A stretch of DNA of 64,000 nt from Paracoccaceae bacterium (GTDB lineage: Bacteria > Pseudomonadota > Alphaproteobacteria > Rhodobacterales > Rhodobacteraceae), in contig JAIXPH010000048.1 in assembly GCA_027486345.1 (NCBI GenBank), positions 186,001 to 250,000 on the forward strand, given 5' to 3'. Below, piece after piece: positions 8,531 through 17,905 of this stretch; position 1 is the stretch's first letter, and each line of letters begins with the position of its first letter. The position numbers and the translations under genes are program-made. The notes below the pieces were generated by a model. That model saw only the letters and a list, made by a program, of their open reading frames with translations, did not search any database and was not told where the DNA came from.

Positions 8531-9574
8531 TTACTGCGCGGCGACCTTTGCCCCTGCAACCATGTCTTGCACCATCGGGATGACCTGTTCGCCGTACAGA
8601 CGGATACCCTCCATCAGCGTCTCATGCGGCATCGGGCCAGTGGCATATTTCATGTCAAACCGCGTGACCCCCAGCGCCGTCACCGCACCGGCGATCTTTT
8701 TCGCCACGGTTTCCGGGCTGCCCACGTAGAGCGAGCCGTGCTGGATTTCCGCCATGAAGCGTTCCGCCGTTGTGGGGGGCCAACCACGCTCCCGCCCGAT
8801 GCGGTCATACATCGCGCGGTAATGCGGCCAAAGCTGCTCTGCCGCCAACTCGTCCGTCGCAGCGACATGGCCGGGGGAGTGGATGCCGATCGGCTTCACC
8901 TCGCGCCCCATCTGCGCGCAGGCGCGGTGATAGAGGTCAACGTAAGGTTTGAACCGGCGCGGATCGCCGCCAATAATGGCAAGCATCAGTTGCAAGTCCT
9001 GCCGCACCACGCGCACCACCGATTCCGGGCTGCCGCCCACACCGACCCAGACGGGCAAAGGCGAAGACAGCGTCGGAAACACGCGCTGGCGGGTCAAGGC
9101 GGGGCGGATTTGGCCTTGCCAGGTCACCTCAGGCTCACGCACCAACCGGGCGAAGAGGTCCAGCTTTTCCTCGAACAGCACCTCGTAATCTTCCAAGGCA
9201 TGACCAAACAGCGGGAAGCTTTCGGTGAAAGACCCCCGGCCCACGATCACCTCTGCCCGGCCATTGGACAGGGCGTGCAGGGTGGAAAAGCGCTGGAACA
9301 CCCGGATCGGATCATCCGACGACAACACGGTGACCGCTGACCCCAGCTTGATCCGGCTGGTGCGCGCGGCGATGGCGGCAAGGACCACCTCGGGCGCGGA
9401 AACGGTGAAATCCTCGCGGTGATGTTCGCCGATGCCGATGAAGTGGATGCCGACCTGATCGGCCAGCACGGCCTGATCGACCACGTCGCGCAAGACCGCA
9501 TCCTGCGGCTTCATCACCCCATCCGCGCCCAGCGCGGTGTCGCCAAAGGTATCAAGGCCCAGTTCGATCTGCAT
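8531..9574 (-). CDS. LLM class flavin-dependent oxidoreductase (luciferase-like)
   Basis: 347 residues from the ATG at 9574 (MQIELGLDTFGD). The bacterial-luciferase TIM-barrel pattern is clear: an N-terminal strand ending GLDTFG, GIHFIGIGEHHREDF, LGSAVTVLSSDDPIRVFQ, EVIVGRGSFTESFPLFG, and the flavin/phosphate-loop region VGVGGSPESVVR. Such proteins are FMNH2- or F420-dependent monooxygenases; in proteobacteria FMNH2 is the expected cofactor. The natural substrate cannot be assigned. It stands between rppH (convergent) and the NYN gene (same strand, about 90 bp upstream). Confidence 0.88.
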   Translation of the reverse strand: MQIELGLDTFGDTALGADGVMKPQDAVLRDVVDQAVLADQVGIHFIGIGEHHREDFTVSAPEVVLAAIAARTSRIKLGSAVTVLSSDDPIRVFQRFSTLHALSNGRAEVIVGRGSFTESFPLFGHALEDYEVLFEEKLDLFARLVREPEVTWQGQIRPALTRQRVFPTLSSPLPVWVGVGGSPESVVRVVRQDLQLMLAIIGGDPRRFKPYVDLYHRACAQMGREVKPIGIHSPGHVAATDELAAEQLWPHYRAMYDRIGRERGWPPTTAERFMAEIQHGSLYVGSPETVAKKIAGAVTALGVTRFDMKYATGPMPHETLMEGIRLYGEQVIPMVQDMVAGAKVAAQ

Positions 9575-9667
9575 GGCAAAGCCCTTTCCTGTTGACCCCA
9601 AGATAGGCCGCCAGCCCCGCGCCCGAAACCCCCAGCCGCGCAGAGAGAAGGTTTACCCCTGCACAGC

Positions 9668-10426
9668 TTACGCCACATCCCGCGCCAGCAATTGCCCGGC
9701 GGGGCCGCCCATCACCTCAAACCGGCTGATCTTGCGGACAAGGTCCGAGAGCTTGGCGCTGCCATAGGTGCGGGTGTCGAAATCCGGGTTGGCCTGGGTG
9801 ATGTATTGCCCGACCTGCCCCAGCGAATACCATTCGCCTTCGGGGTCAATTGCGCGCATCGCAGCGATGATCAGCGGGATCGCCTTTTGCGGCGGCTCTT
9901 TCGCGGGGCGGCCCTGCGGTTTGGGTTCCGGCTTGGCCGACACCTCGCCCGCCACGGTCACCACGGGCTCTTCCGGCAAGTCATAGCTGCCAAGGTTTTC
10001 AACATAGATGAAGCGCTTGCAGGCCATGCGGAAGGCCTCGGGCGTTTTCTTCTCGCCGATGCCATACACGTCCAGCCCCTGCTCGCGGATACGCGCGGCC
10101 AGACGGGTGAAATCGCTGTCGGAACTGACCAGCACAAAGCCGTCAAACAGACCCGAATGCAGGAAATCCATCGCCGCGATCACAAGGCCGATGTCGCTGG
10201 CATTCTTGCCCTTGGTGTTGGAAAACTGCTGGTCGGCGACAAGGCCAAGTGAGGCCACCTTCTTCGCCCAACCCGCCAGCCGCTGCGCGGACCAGTCGCC
10301 ATAGATGCGACGCACCGAGGCCTCGCCCAAGGAGGCGATCTCTTCGAAAATCGCCTCGGCATGGCTGGAGGGCACGTTGTCAGCGTCGATCAGAACGGCA
10401 AGACGGGGGGCGCGAGGGTCGGGCAT
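9668..10426 (-). CDS. NYN domain protein with C-terminal OST-HTH/LOTUS domain
   Basis: 252 residues. The N-terminal ~150 residues form a NYN (PIN-like, LabA-type) nuclease domain: LAVLIDADNVPSSHAEAIFE supplies the first acidic cluster, KGKNASDIGLVIAAMDFLH the second, and VLVSSDSDFTRLAARIRE the third. After a proline/lysine-rich linker (KPEPKPQGRPAKEPPQ) comes an OST-HTH/LOTUS winged helix (GEWYSLGQVGQYITQANPDF to SRFEVM), a module known to bind RNA. It probably acts on RNA in the cytoplasm, but neither target nor activity is known. The frame is open 33 bp upstream; the ATG at 10426 is preferred because MPDPRAPRLAV leads straight into the first strand. Confidence 0.85.
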   Translation of the reverse strand: MPDPRAPRLAVLIDADNVPSSHAEAIFEEIASLGEASVRRIYGDWSAQRLAGWAKKVASLGLVADQQFSNTKGKNASDIGLVIAAMDFLHSGLFDGFVLVSSDSDFTRLAARIREQGLDVYGIGEKKTPEAFRMACKRFIYVENLGSYDLPEEPVVTVAGEVSAKPEPKPQGRPAKEPPQKAIPLIIAAMRAIDPEGEWYSLGQVGQYITQANPDFDTRTYGSAKLSDLVRKISRFEVMGGPAGQLLARDVA

Positions 10427-10489
10427 GGAAACTCCTGTGTCCCCACCGTCATGCCGCAAAGCGGGGGCTGCGGAAAGGCAATTCGGCGC

Positions 10490-10960
10490 TCAGGCCACCA
10501 GTGCCACTGCCTGCGCCCCCAGCACCGCCAGCCCCTCCGCCGGCGCGATGCCCAGCAAAAGCCCGCGCTGGCCGGCATTGATCCAGACTTTGGGCGCGGC
10601 ACAGGCCGCCACCTCTACCGCTGTCGGCACCACGCGCTTCTGCCCAAAGGGACTGATCCCGCCCACCTTGTAGCCGGTCAGCTTTTCCGCCTTGGCAGGT
10701 GGCATCATCGCCGCCGCCTTGCCCCCAAAGGCCGCCGCCACCCGTTTCATCGACAACTGCCGGTCCGAGGGAATGACACAGCAGGCAGGCCTGCCATCCA
10801 CCTCAACCATCAAGGTCTTCAGCATCAGCGCCGGGTCAATCCCCAAGGCCGCTGCGGCGGCCAGCCCGACAGCCTCGGCGTTCGGATCATAGTCATAGGG
10901 GTGCAGCGTCACCGCCACCCCTTTGGCCTCAAGCATCTTCAAACCTTGGGTCGAAGCCAT
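10490..10960 (-). CDS. ybaK: Cys-tRNA(Pro)/Cys-tRNA(Cys) deacylase YbaK
   Basis: 156 residues. It hydrolyses cysteine mischarged onto tRNA-Pro by prolyl-tRNA synthetase (editing in trans). The YbaK/EbsC fold is recognised from VTLHPYDYDPNAEAVGLAAA, LKTLMVEVDGRPACCVIPSD (contains the conserved substrate-pocket Lys after Leu), and the signature GGISPFGQKR. It is read in the same direction as the NYN gene, 63 bp away. Upstream is a palindromic repeat (10968-11057). Confidence 0.95.
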   Translation of the reverse strand: MASTQGLKMLEAKGVAVTLHPYDYDPNAEAVGLAAAAALGIDPALMLKTLMVEVDGRPACCVIPSDRQLSMKRVAAAFGGKAAAMMPPAKAEKLTGYKVGGISPFGQKRVVPTAVEVAACAAPKVWINAGQRGLLLGIAPAEGLAVLGAQAVALVA

Positions 10961-10967
10961 TGCCCTG

Positions 10968-11057
10968 CCCCCTTCCCCGTTGCTTAAATATCCCAGGGGG
11001 TGCGGGGGACTGGTCCCCCGCTGTTTTCGCGTGGGGCGGGGGACCAGTCCCCCGCGC
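10968..11057. repeat. AAATATCC-core palindromic repeat, copy 1
   Basis: Fills the gap between ybaK (start 10960) and the adh gene (end 11063). It contains CCTTCCCCGTTGC, then TTAAATATCCCAGGGGGTGC, then two nearly identical hairpins: GCGGGGGAC-TG-GTCCCCCGC (11002-11021) and GCGGGGGAC-CA-GTCCCCCGC (11036-11055), 9-bp stems each. The first ~54 bp match the copy at 32923-32976 (inverted) with only a few differences, and the core matches the copy at 35915. The double hairpin may also serve as a bidirectional terminator-like structure. Confidence 0.85.
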
Positions 11058-11062
11058 TTTGG

Positions 11063-12199
<1,137 letters not shown>

Positions 12200-12346
12200 G
12201 TCTCACTCCCATCTCAACGGTTTGGCGCAAGCTGCGGGAAAGTGCCGGAAATTGCAATCTTTGCCATAGTAAGTCCACGGGTCGCGGCTGCGGAATTTCA
12301 GCCTATGCGGGTGCACCCTTGCCCGATCCACAGCCGGAGGGTAGCC

Positions 12347-12721
12347 TTGACGCAATTATGCCCGAGGTTTTGCAGAGTGCCTTTTCTTGTGCCCGCCCTT
12401 CCGACCGCGCATGGCCAGCGGTCCGGCCTGCTCGTCGCGCTCGCCTTGGTGGTGGTGGTTCCGGCCTGCATGCGGTCCGTCCCCGTTCCATCGGTTCCGA
12501 TGCCAAGGGCACCGGCCCTGCCACCGCCCGCCGCAGACTGCGGGGCGGAGCGGTTGTCGCAGATGACAGGTCAGCATTTCAGTGCCCTCGACGGGGTTGC
12601 CCTGTCGGGCCCCTTGCGCGTGCTGCATCCGATGCAGGCGATCACGACGGAGTTCAGCCCGCGACGCCTGAACGTTCGGGTGGATGACGCTGGGCGAATT
12701 CGCGCCCTGACCTGTGGCTGA
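12347..12721 (+). CDS. I78-family peptidase inhibitor-like lipoprotein
   Basis: About 124 residues from a TTG at 12347 preceded by GGAGGG at 12337-12342. The N-terminal half has a hydrophobic export helix ending in a lipobox (LVALALVVVVPAC), followed by a proline-rich linker. The C-terminal ~60 residues carry the I78 inhibitor signature: CGAERLSQMTGQHFSAL, then PLRVLHPMQAITTEF, and the closing RRLNVRVDDAGRIRALTCG, with two cysteines that can form a disulphide. I78 proteins inhibit serine proteases. The protein probably sits in the outer membrane facing the periplasm. An in-frame ATG at 12305 is a possible alternative start. Confidence 0.72.
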   Translation: MTQLCPRFCRVPFLVPALPTAHGQRSGLLVALALVVVVPACMRSVPVPSVPMPRAPALPPPAADCGAERLSQMTGQHFSALDGVALSGPLRVLHPMQAITTEFSPRRLNVRVDDAGRIRALTCG

Positions 12722-12733
12722 CCCCAAGGAATA

Positions 12734-12763
12734 GACGGCCCACCCGAGGGAGAGCGGGCCGTC
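12734..12763. terminator. Hairpin between convergent genes
   Basis: GACGGCCC (12734-12741) pairs with GGGCCGTC (12756-12763) around a 14-nt loop. It sits in the 48-bp gap between the convergent I78 lipoprotein and cytochrome c' genes, the position of a bidirectional terminator. There is no good T tract on either side, so termination is likely only partial. Confidence 0.45.
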
Positions 12764-12769
12764 ACGCCA

Positions 12770-13204
12770 TCAGGAGGCGCGGTACGCCGTGTGGCAGGCC
12801 TTGCAGGCCCCGCCTACTGCGCCCATTCCGGCACCGATGGTTTCAGGCGAGCTGACGTCCCATGCCCCGGCGGCATCGACCAAGGCTTTGTCCTTGGCAA
12901 GGAAATCGTCCCAGTTGGTCCAGATTTCCGCCTTGGCTTCGCTTTCCGGGTCGGTCGCCTGCGGTTCGAACTTCGCGGCGGCTTCGCTGGCAGCGGCGAC
13001 GATGGCCGCCTTGGCGGCTTCGGCGGCGGCGGCGTCATAGGCCGTTTTTGCCCCCGCCATGTCGCCCAGAATCTTCATGTTCTTGCCCAAGGTTTCCATC
13101 ACTTCCTGACGGGCCTTGACCTGGGGATCCGTGGCCTCACCGGCGATGGCAATGCCACCCGCGAAGATCAGGCCAACACCGAGCAGTTTCGTCACGAGTT
13201 TCAT
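12770..13204 (-). CDS. Cytochrome c' (class II c-type cytochrome)
   Basis: 144 residues with a signal peptide (KLVTKLLGVGLIFAGGIAIA) and a four-helix-bundle composition rich in alanine. The heme-binding CKACH is at the extreme C-terminus (GGACKACHTAYRAS), which is diagnostic for class II cytochromes c and cytochrome c'. Periplasmic; members bind NO or CO or take part in electron transfer. ATG start at 13204. Upstream and divergent is the SOS gene imuB, with the two starts 152 bp apart. Confidence 0.9.
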   Translation of the reverse strand: MKLVTKLLGVGLIFAGGIAIAGEATDPQVKARQEVMETLGKNMKILGDMAGAKTAYDAAAAEAAKAAIVAAASEAAAKFEPQATDPESEAKAEIWTNWDDFLAKDKALVDAAGAWDVSSPETIGAGMGAVGGACKACHTAYRAS

Positions 13205-13308
13205 TCATTGCTCCCTGCGAGAAAGACGATGCGAAAGTATAGGCACGCGCCTTTGTCATGAAAGCAACAACCTTTTGGTTCGGCCCGGACTTCACGGCTT
13301 TGTGCGGC

Positions 13309-13352
13309 TGGACTCTTGGGGGATCTGCCCCATAATGGAACGAAAGGAGAAC
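13309..13352 (+). promoter_or_regulatory. imuB promoter with LexA (SOS) box
   Basis: The alphaproteobacterial SOS box GAAC-N7-GAAC is present at 13338-13352 (GAACGAAAGGAGAAC). Just upstream are a plausible -35 (TGGACT, 13309-13314) and -10 (CATAAT, 13331-13336) with a 16-bp spacer. LexA bound here would cover the start site and the ribosome-binding AAAGGAGA, which itself lies inside the box. The predicted leader is only about 12-14 nt. The box matches the known consensus exactly; the -35/-10 assignment is inference. Confidence 0.8.
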
Positions 13353-13355
13353 AAA

Positions 13356-15002
13356 ATGGCCGACCGGCGCATCCTCTCGCTCTGGTTTCCGCGTCTTGGG
13401 GCGGAACGCGCGCTGCGGCGGCGGCGTGAGGCGCTGGAGGTGCCCTTGGCCGTGGTGGGCGACCGCAACGGCGCGCAGGTTCTGACCTCGCTGGATGCCT
13501 TGGCCGAGGCGCGGGGCCTGCATCGCGGCCAGCCCCTGCGCGATGCGATGGCGATCTGTCCCGCGCTGGTGACGGTGACGCAGGAGGGCAAGGCCGAAAG
13601 CGCCTTTCTGGATGTGCTCTTGCGTTGGGCGGGCAAATTCTCGCCCTGGGTCGCCACCGAAGCGCCCGATGCGCTGGTGGTGGACCTGACGGGATGCGCG
13701 CATCTCTTTGGCGGTGAGGCAATGCTGCTGGAACAGGTGGCGCAGGATTGCGCGGCACTGGGCCTGACGGTGCGGGCGGGCATCGCCGATACGCTGGGGG
13801 CGGCCTGGGCCTTGGCGCGCTATGGCGGCGCGGGACAGGCGGCGGCCTCCATACGCAGTGGCGATGACATCGCGCAAGAGGCGCATGCCACCCGATCCCG
13901 CGCCGCCCCCACCCGCCGCGCGCCAGCGGTGCAGACCGCCGCGTCGGTGGGCCTGATCGCCCCGCCGGGGCGGTTGCGCCCGGTGATCGGGCCGCTGCCC
14001 CTTGCGGCGCTGCGGCTGGATCCGGCCGCCATCGAAGGCTTGGCCCAGTTGGGCCTGCGCCGCATCGACGACATCGCCGTGCTGCCGCGCGCGGCGCTGG
14101 CCCGCCGCTTTGGCGCGCCGGTGCTGCGGCGGCTGGATCAGGCGCTGGGGCTGGAACCCGAACCCGTCACCCCTGCCGGGGCACCGCTGCATTTCGCCGC
14201 CCGGATCAGCTTTCCCGATCCCATCGGTCTGGCCGAGGATCTGGCGGCGGGGGTGGACCGCCTGCTGGACGCGCTGGTGCTGCGGCTGCAAGCGCGCGGA
14301 CAGGGCGCGCGGCGGGTCCGGCTGCAAGCCTTTCGCACCGATGGCAGCGCGCAGGCCATCGAGGTGGGCCTTGCCTGCGCCAGCGACCGGGCCGACCGCA
14401 TCCGCCCCCTTCTGGCGCTGAAACTGTCCGAGGTGGAGGCGGGCTTCGGCATCGACGCGCTGCGCCTGTCGGCGGTGCAGACCGAACCGCTGACCCCCGT
14501 GCAGCATCGCGGCCATCTGGAGGCAGGAACGGCGGTGGCCACCCGCGCCGCGCAGGACATGGCGCTGGAGGATCTGGTGGGCCGCCTTGGCGCGCGGCTG
14601 GGGCCGGAGTCGGTGACGCGCCTGCATCCGGGCCAAAGCCATGCGCCGGAAAAGGCGGCGGTGATCTTGCAGGCGGCATGGTCCGACGCGCATCCCGCGC
14701 CTTGGCCCCGCCCCCGCGCGCCACGCCCCGTGATCCTGTTCCACCCCGAACCCGTCACCGCGCCCGAGGATGACCCCACCCCCCCCGCCCGGTTCCGCTG
14801 GCGCAGGCGCGATCTGGCCTTGCGGGTGGCGGCAGGTCCGGAACGCATCGCGCCGGAATGGTGGCTGGACGATCCCGACTGGCGATCGGGCCCGCGCGAT
14901 TATTGGCGGGTGGAAACGGACGGGGGAGAGCGGTTGTGGCTGTTCTATGCCCATGGCGCCGAGATGTCGGGGGGATGGTTCTGCCACGGGCAATTTGCGT
15001 GA
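13356..15002 (+). CDS. imuB: ImuB, catalytically inactive Y-family polymerase-like protein
   Basis: About 548 residues from the ATG at 13356 (AGGAGA 6-7 nt upstream). It acts with DnaE2 in SOS-induced translesion mutagenesis as the adaptor that links the polymerase to the beta clamp. The start ILSLWFPRLGAERALRRR lacks the Asp residues of the active Y-family motif I (normally DxD), as expected for ImuB. The palm/little-finger region follows and the C-terminal end (GGWFCHGQFA) is the usual one for the family, so the protein looks complete. Unusually, no imuA lies upstream and dnaE2 is on the other strand, convergent, 79 bp away. Confidence 0.9.
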   Translation: MADRRILSLWFPRLGAERALRRRREALEVPLAVVGDRNGAQVLTSLDALAEARGLHRGQPLRDAMAICPALVTVTQEGKAESAFLDVLLRWAGKFSPWVATEAPDALVVDLTGCAHLFGGEAMLLEQVAQDCAALGLTVRAGIADTLGAAWALARYGGAGQAAASIRSGDDIAQEAHATRSRAAPTRRAPAVQTAASVGLIAPPGRLRPVIGPLPLAALRLDPAAIEGLAQLGLRRIDDIAVLPRAALARRFGAPVLRRLDQALGLEPEPVTPAGAPLHFAARISFPDPIGLAEDLAAGVDRLLDALVLRLQARGQGARRVRLQAFRTDGSAQAIEVGLACASDRADRIRPLLALKLSEVEAGFGIDALRLSAVQTEPLTPVQHRGHLEAGTAVATRAAQDMALEDLVGRLGARLGPESVTRLHPGQSHAPEKAAVILQAAWSDAHPAPWPRPRAPRPVILFHPEPVTAPEDDPTPPARFRWRRRDLALRVAAGPERIAPEWWLDDPDWRSGPRDYWRVETDGGERLWLFYAHGAEMSGGWFCHGQFA

Positions 15003-15005
15003 CCA

Positions 15006-15075
15006 CGATGTCTTTCAAAAGAAATCGTAACGAAACCTGTGTGCAGGTTTCGGCGCGGAATTTGGGCAAATTCCG
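15006..15075. repeat. Tandem-palindrome repeat, copy 1 (three hairpins)
   Basis: Three successive inverted repeats fill the gap between the convergent imuB and dnaE2 stops: an imperfect one built on CGAT..TCTTTC / GAAATCG (15006-15027), a perfect CGAAACCTG-TGTG-CAGGTTTCG (15031-15052), and a perfect CGGAATTTG-GG-CAAATTCCG (15056-15075). The third has the same arms as a hairpin at 41877-41898, and the first is a variant of the one at 41852-41873. Function unknown; could terminate both genes. Confidence 0.85.
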
Positions 15076-15081
15076 TCGTCC

Positions 15082-17874
15082 TTACGGTGTCAGCAGATGC
15101 CGCAGCAGCGCCACCGGGTGGGAACGCAGGGTCAGGCGCAGGGCGACGTAATCCTCGACCACCTGTTCGCCCTCACTCATCGCGGCCAGATGCACGGCGG
15201 GTTCCACAATCGCCTCGCCGTCGATATCGCCCGCAAACAGCGGCAAGGGGCGGTCGTCGGTCATCGCGCGGGCCTGCCACAGCGCCTCGCGCCGGGTCAG
15301 GTCAAGGGCGGCAAAGACATCCGCCTCGGCCAGACGGGCCAGCACGGCGGGGGGCGTGCCCGCGCGGCGCCAGACATCCTGCACGGCGTGGTAGCCATTG
15401 CCGCGAGCGCTGACGATCCATTGCGCCTCATCCTCGCGCAGGCCGGTGATCTGGCGGAACCCCAGCCGCAGCGCCAGCCCGCCCTGCCCGTCAGGCTCCA
15501 TGATATTGTCCCACAGGCTCGCGTTGATGCAGGGCGGGCGCACGATCACCCCATGTTCGCGCGCATCCCGCACGATCTGGGCAGGGGCATAGAACCCCAT
15601 CGGCTGGCTGTTCAGCAGCGCGCAGGCAAAGATGCCGGGATGGTGGCGTTTGACCCAGGCGCTGGCATAGACCAGCAGGGCAAAACTGGCGGCGTGGCTT
15701 TCGGGAAAGCCATAGCTGCCAAAGCCTTCGATCTGGGCAAAGCAGCGCTGCGCGAAATCCTCGTCATAGCCATTGGCGCGCATGCCTTGCAGGAAGCGGT
15801 CATGAAATTCGCTGACCGACCCGTGTTTCTTGAAGGTGGCGAGCGATCGGCGCAGACGGTCGGCCTCGGTCGGGGTAAAACCCGCGCCGATGATGGCGAT
15901 CTGCATTGCCTGTTCCTGAAACAGCGGCACGCCGAGCGTTTTGCCCAAGACCCGGCCCAGCGCGTCTGACGGGAAGCTCACCTGTTCCTCGCCATTCCGG
16001 CGGCGCAGATAGGGGTGGACCATGTCGCCCTGAATGGGTCCGGGACGAATGATGGCCACCTGAATCACAAGGTCATAGAACTTGCGCGGCCGCATCCGGG
16101 GCAGGAAGTTCATTTGTGCCCGGCTTTCCACCTGAAACACCCCCAGACTGTCGGCCCGGCACAGCATGTCATAGGTGGCAGGGTCCTCGGCGGGCAGGGT
16201 CGCCAGATCGTGGCGCACGTTGTGGTGCCGCTCCAACAGGTCAAAGGCGCGGCGGATGCAGGACAGCATCCCCAGCGCGAGGATATCCACCTTCAAGATG
16301 CCCAGACTGTCGATGTCGTCCTTGTCCCACGGGATGACGGTGCGGTCCTCCATCGTGGCGTTCTCAATGGGGCAGAGTTCGTCTAGGCGACCTTCGGTGA
16401 TGATGAAGCCGCCGACGTGCTGGGACAGGTGCCTTGGGAAGCCTTGGATTTCGTCGATCAGCGTCAGCGCCAACCGCAGGCGACGGTCGGCCGGATCAAG
16501 CCCGATTTCGCGCAACCGCTCATCCGTGATCTGCCCCGCCCCGCCCCAACCCCAGATTTGCGACGACATCGCGCCCAAAGTATCCTCGGACAGGCCCATG
16601 GCGCGGCCCACCTCACGCACCGCCCGCTTGCCGCGATAGTGGATCACCGTCGCGCAAAGGCCCGCGCGGTGGCGGCCATAGCGGGCGTAGATGTGCTGGA
16701 TCACCTCTTCCCGGCGTTCATGTTCGAAATCCACGTCGATGTCGGGCGGTTCGTTGCGTGCCTCAGAGACGAAGCGTTCAAAGACCATGGTGCCGATTTC
16801 CGGGGAAACCGAGGTCACGCCAAGGCAATAGCACACCACCGAATTCGCCGCCGACCCGCGCCCTTGGCAGAGGATGCCGCGTTGGCGGGCGAAATCAACG
16901 ATGTCATGCACGGTCAGGAAATAGGGCTCATAGCGCAGCTTGCTGATCAGGGTCAGCTCATGCGCCATCTGCTTTTGAACCCGCTCGGGCGCGCCTTGGG
17001 GGTAGCGCCACGCCAGCCCCGCATAGGCCAGACGCGACAGGCGCTGCGGCGCGGTTTCGTCCCCCAGCAATTCTGACGGATAATCATAGCGCAATTCCGC
17101 CAGACCGAATGCCGCGCGGGCGGCAATCTCGCCACTGCGATGCACGGCCGCCTCATGGCCCTTGAACAGTCGCAGCATCTCAGCTTCGGACCGCAGGCGC
17201 TGTTCGGCATGGGGAAGCGCGCGGCGGCCCAACTGGTCCACCGTGCAGCCCTCACGGATGGCGGTCAGCACATCGGCCATGCGACGGCGCGCGCCATGGT
17301 GCATCATCGGCAGGGCGGAGGCGACGGCGGGCAGGGCAAAAGCATCCGCCAGTCGCGACAGCCGGGCAAGGCGGGCGGCATCCTGCCCGTCATAGCGCGG
17401 TGCCATCAGCAGGCTGCATTGACCGGGGAAGGCGTCGGTCAAGCGGCGGGTGATCACCTCCCACGCCGGGCGCTGCCCGCGTCCGGGCGGGTGGATCAGC
17501 ATCTCCATCCCCTGCCCCCAATCGATCAGGTCTTGCGGGTGCAGCTCACATTCCCCCTTCGGCACACGCAGACGGCCGACGCTGAGAAGGCGGCTGAGCC
17601 GCGCCCAAGCCTGCCGGTCGCGCGGCAGGACGGTGGCCGTGTAGCCCGAGGCCAGCACGATCCGCGCCGCCGGGATCAGGCGGATCACCGGGCCACCATC
17701 GCGCGCCATCTCTTTCGCCCGCGTATGGGCGCGCACGATGCCCGCCACGGAGTTCACATCCGCCACAGCAAGGGCGGAAAGCCCCATCTCTGCCGCACGC
17801 TCCATCATCTCCTCGGGGTGCGAGGCCCCGGTAAGGAAGGTGAAGTTGGTGGTGGCAGAGAGTTCGACGAACAT
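15082..17874 (-). CDS. dnaE2: Error-prone DNA polymerase DnaE2 (ImuC), apparently lacking C-terminal OB domain
   Basis: 930 residues. The PHP domain opens with ELSATTNFTFLTGASHPEE, then the C-family polymerase palm with metal-binding aspartates in PPDIDVDFEHERREEVIQH and the GQGRGSAANSVVCYCLG loop. It synthesises across lesions in the SOS mutasome with ImuB. Family members I know are about 1,030-1,100 residues and continue after 'HPVxxLR' into an OB-fold domain; here the protein ends at LRSHPVALLRHLLTP and is followed within 7 bp by a palindrome cluster. The missing part cannot be in another frame because imuB occupies that DNA. No clear ribosome site precedes the ATG at 17874. Confidence 0.92.
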   Translation of the reverse strand: MFVELSATTNFTFLTGASHPEEMMERAAEMGLSALAVADVNSVAGIVRAHTRAKEMARDGGPVIRLIPAARIVLASGYTATVLPRDRQAWARLSRLLSVGRLRVPKGECELHPQDLIDWGQGMEMLIHPPGRGQRPAWEVITRRLTDAFPGQCSLLMAPRYDGQDAARLARLSRLADAFALPAVASALPMMHHGARRRMADVLTAIREGCTVDQLGRRALPHAEQRLRSEAEMLRLFKGHEAAVHRSGEIAARAAFGLAELRYDYPSELLGDETAPQRLSRLAYAGLAWRYPQGAPERVQKQMAHELTLISKLRYEPYFLTVHDIVDFARQRGILCQGRGSAANSVVCYCLGVTSVSPEIGTMVFERFVSEARNEPPDIDVDFEHERREEVIQHIYARYGRHRAGLCATVIHYRGKRAVREVGRAMGLSEDTLGAMSSQIWGWGGAGQITDERLREIGLDPADRRLRLALTLIDEIQGFPRHLSQHVGGFIITEGRLDELCPIENATMEDRTVIPWDKDDIDSLGILKVDILALGMLSCIRRAFDLLERHHNVRHDLATLPAEDPATYDMLCRADSLGVFQVESRAQMNFLPRMRPRKFYDLVIQVAIIRPGPIQGDMVHPYLRRRNGEEQVSFPSDALGRVLGKTLGVPLFQEQAMQIAIIGAGFTPTEADRLRRSLATFKKHGSVSEFHDRFLQGMRANGYDEDFAQRCFAQIEGFGSYGFPESHAASFALLVYASAWVKRHHPGIFACALLNSQPMGFYAPAQIVRDAREHGVIVRPPCINASLWDNIMEPDGQGGLALRLGFRQITGLREDEAQWIVSARGNGYHAVQDVWRRAGTPPAVLARLAEADVFAALDLTRREALWQARAMTDDRPLPLFAGDIDGEAIVEPAVHLAAMSEGEQVVEDYVALRLTLRSHPVALLRHLLTP

Positions 17875-17905
17875 GCGGGCCGGGGGGAGTCGGGAGAATA
17901 CATAA

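Noticed and set aside
13205-13355. Remnant of imuA between the cytochrome c' gene and imuB
   Set aside because: Only about 150 bp, with stops in the frames I checked and no recognisable RecA-like motif; the space is explained by two divergent promoters.
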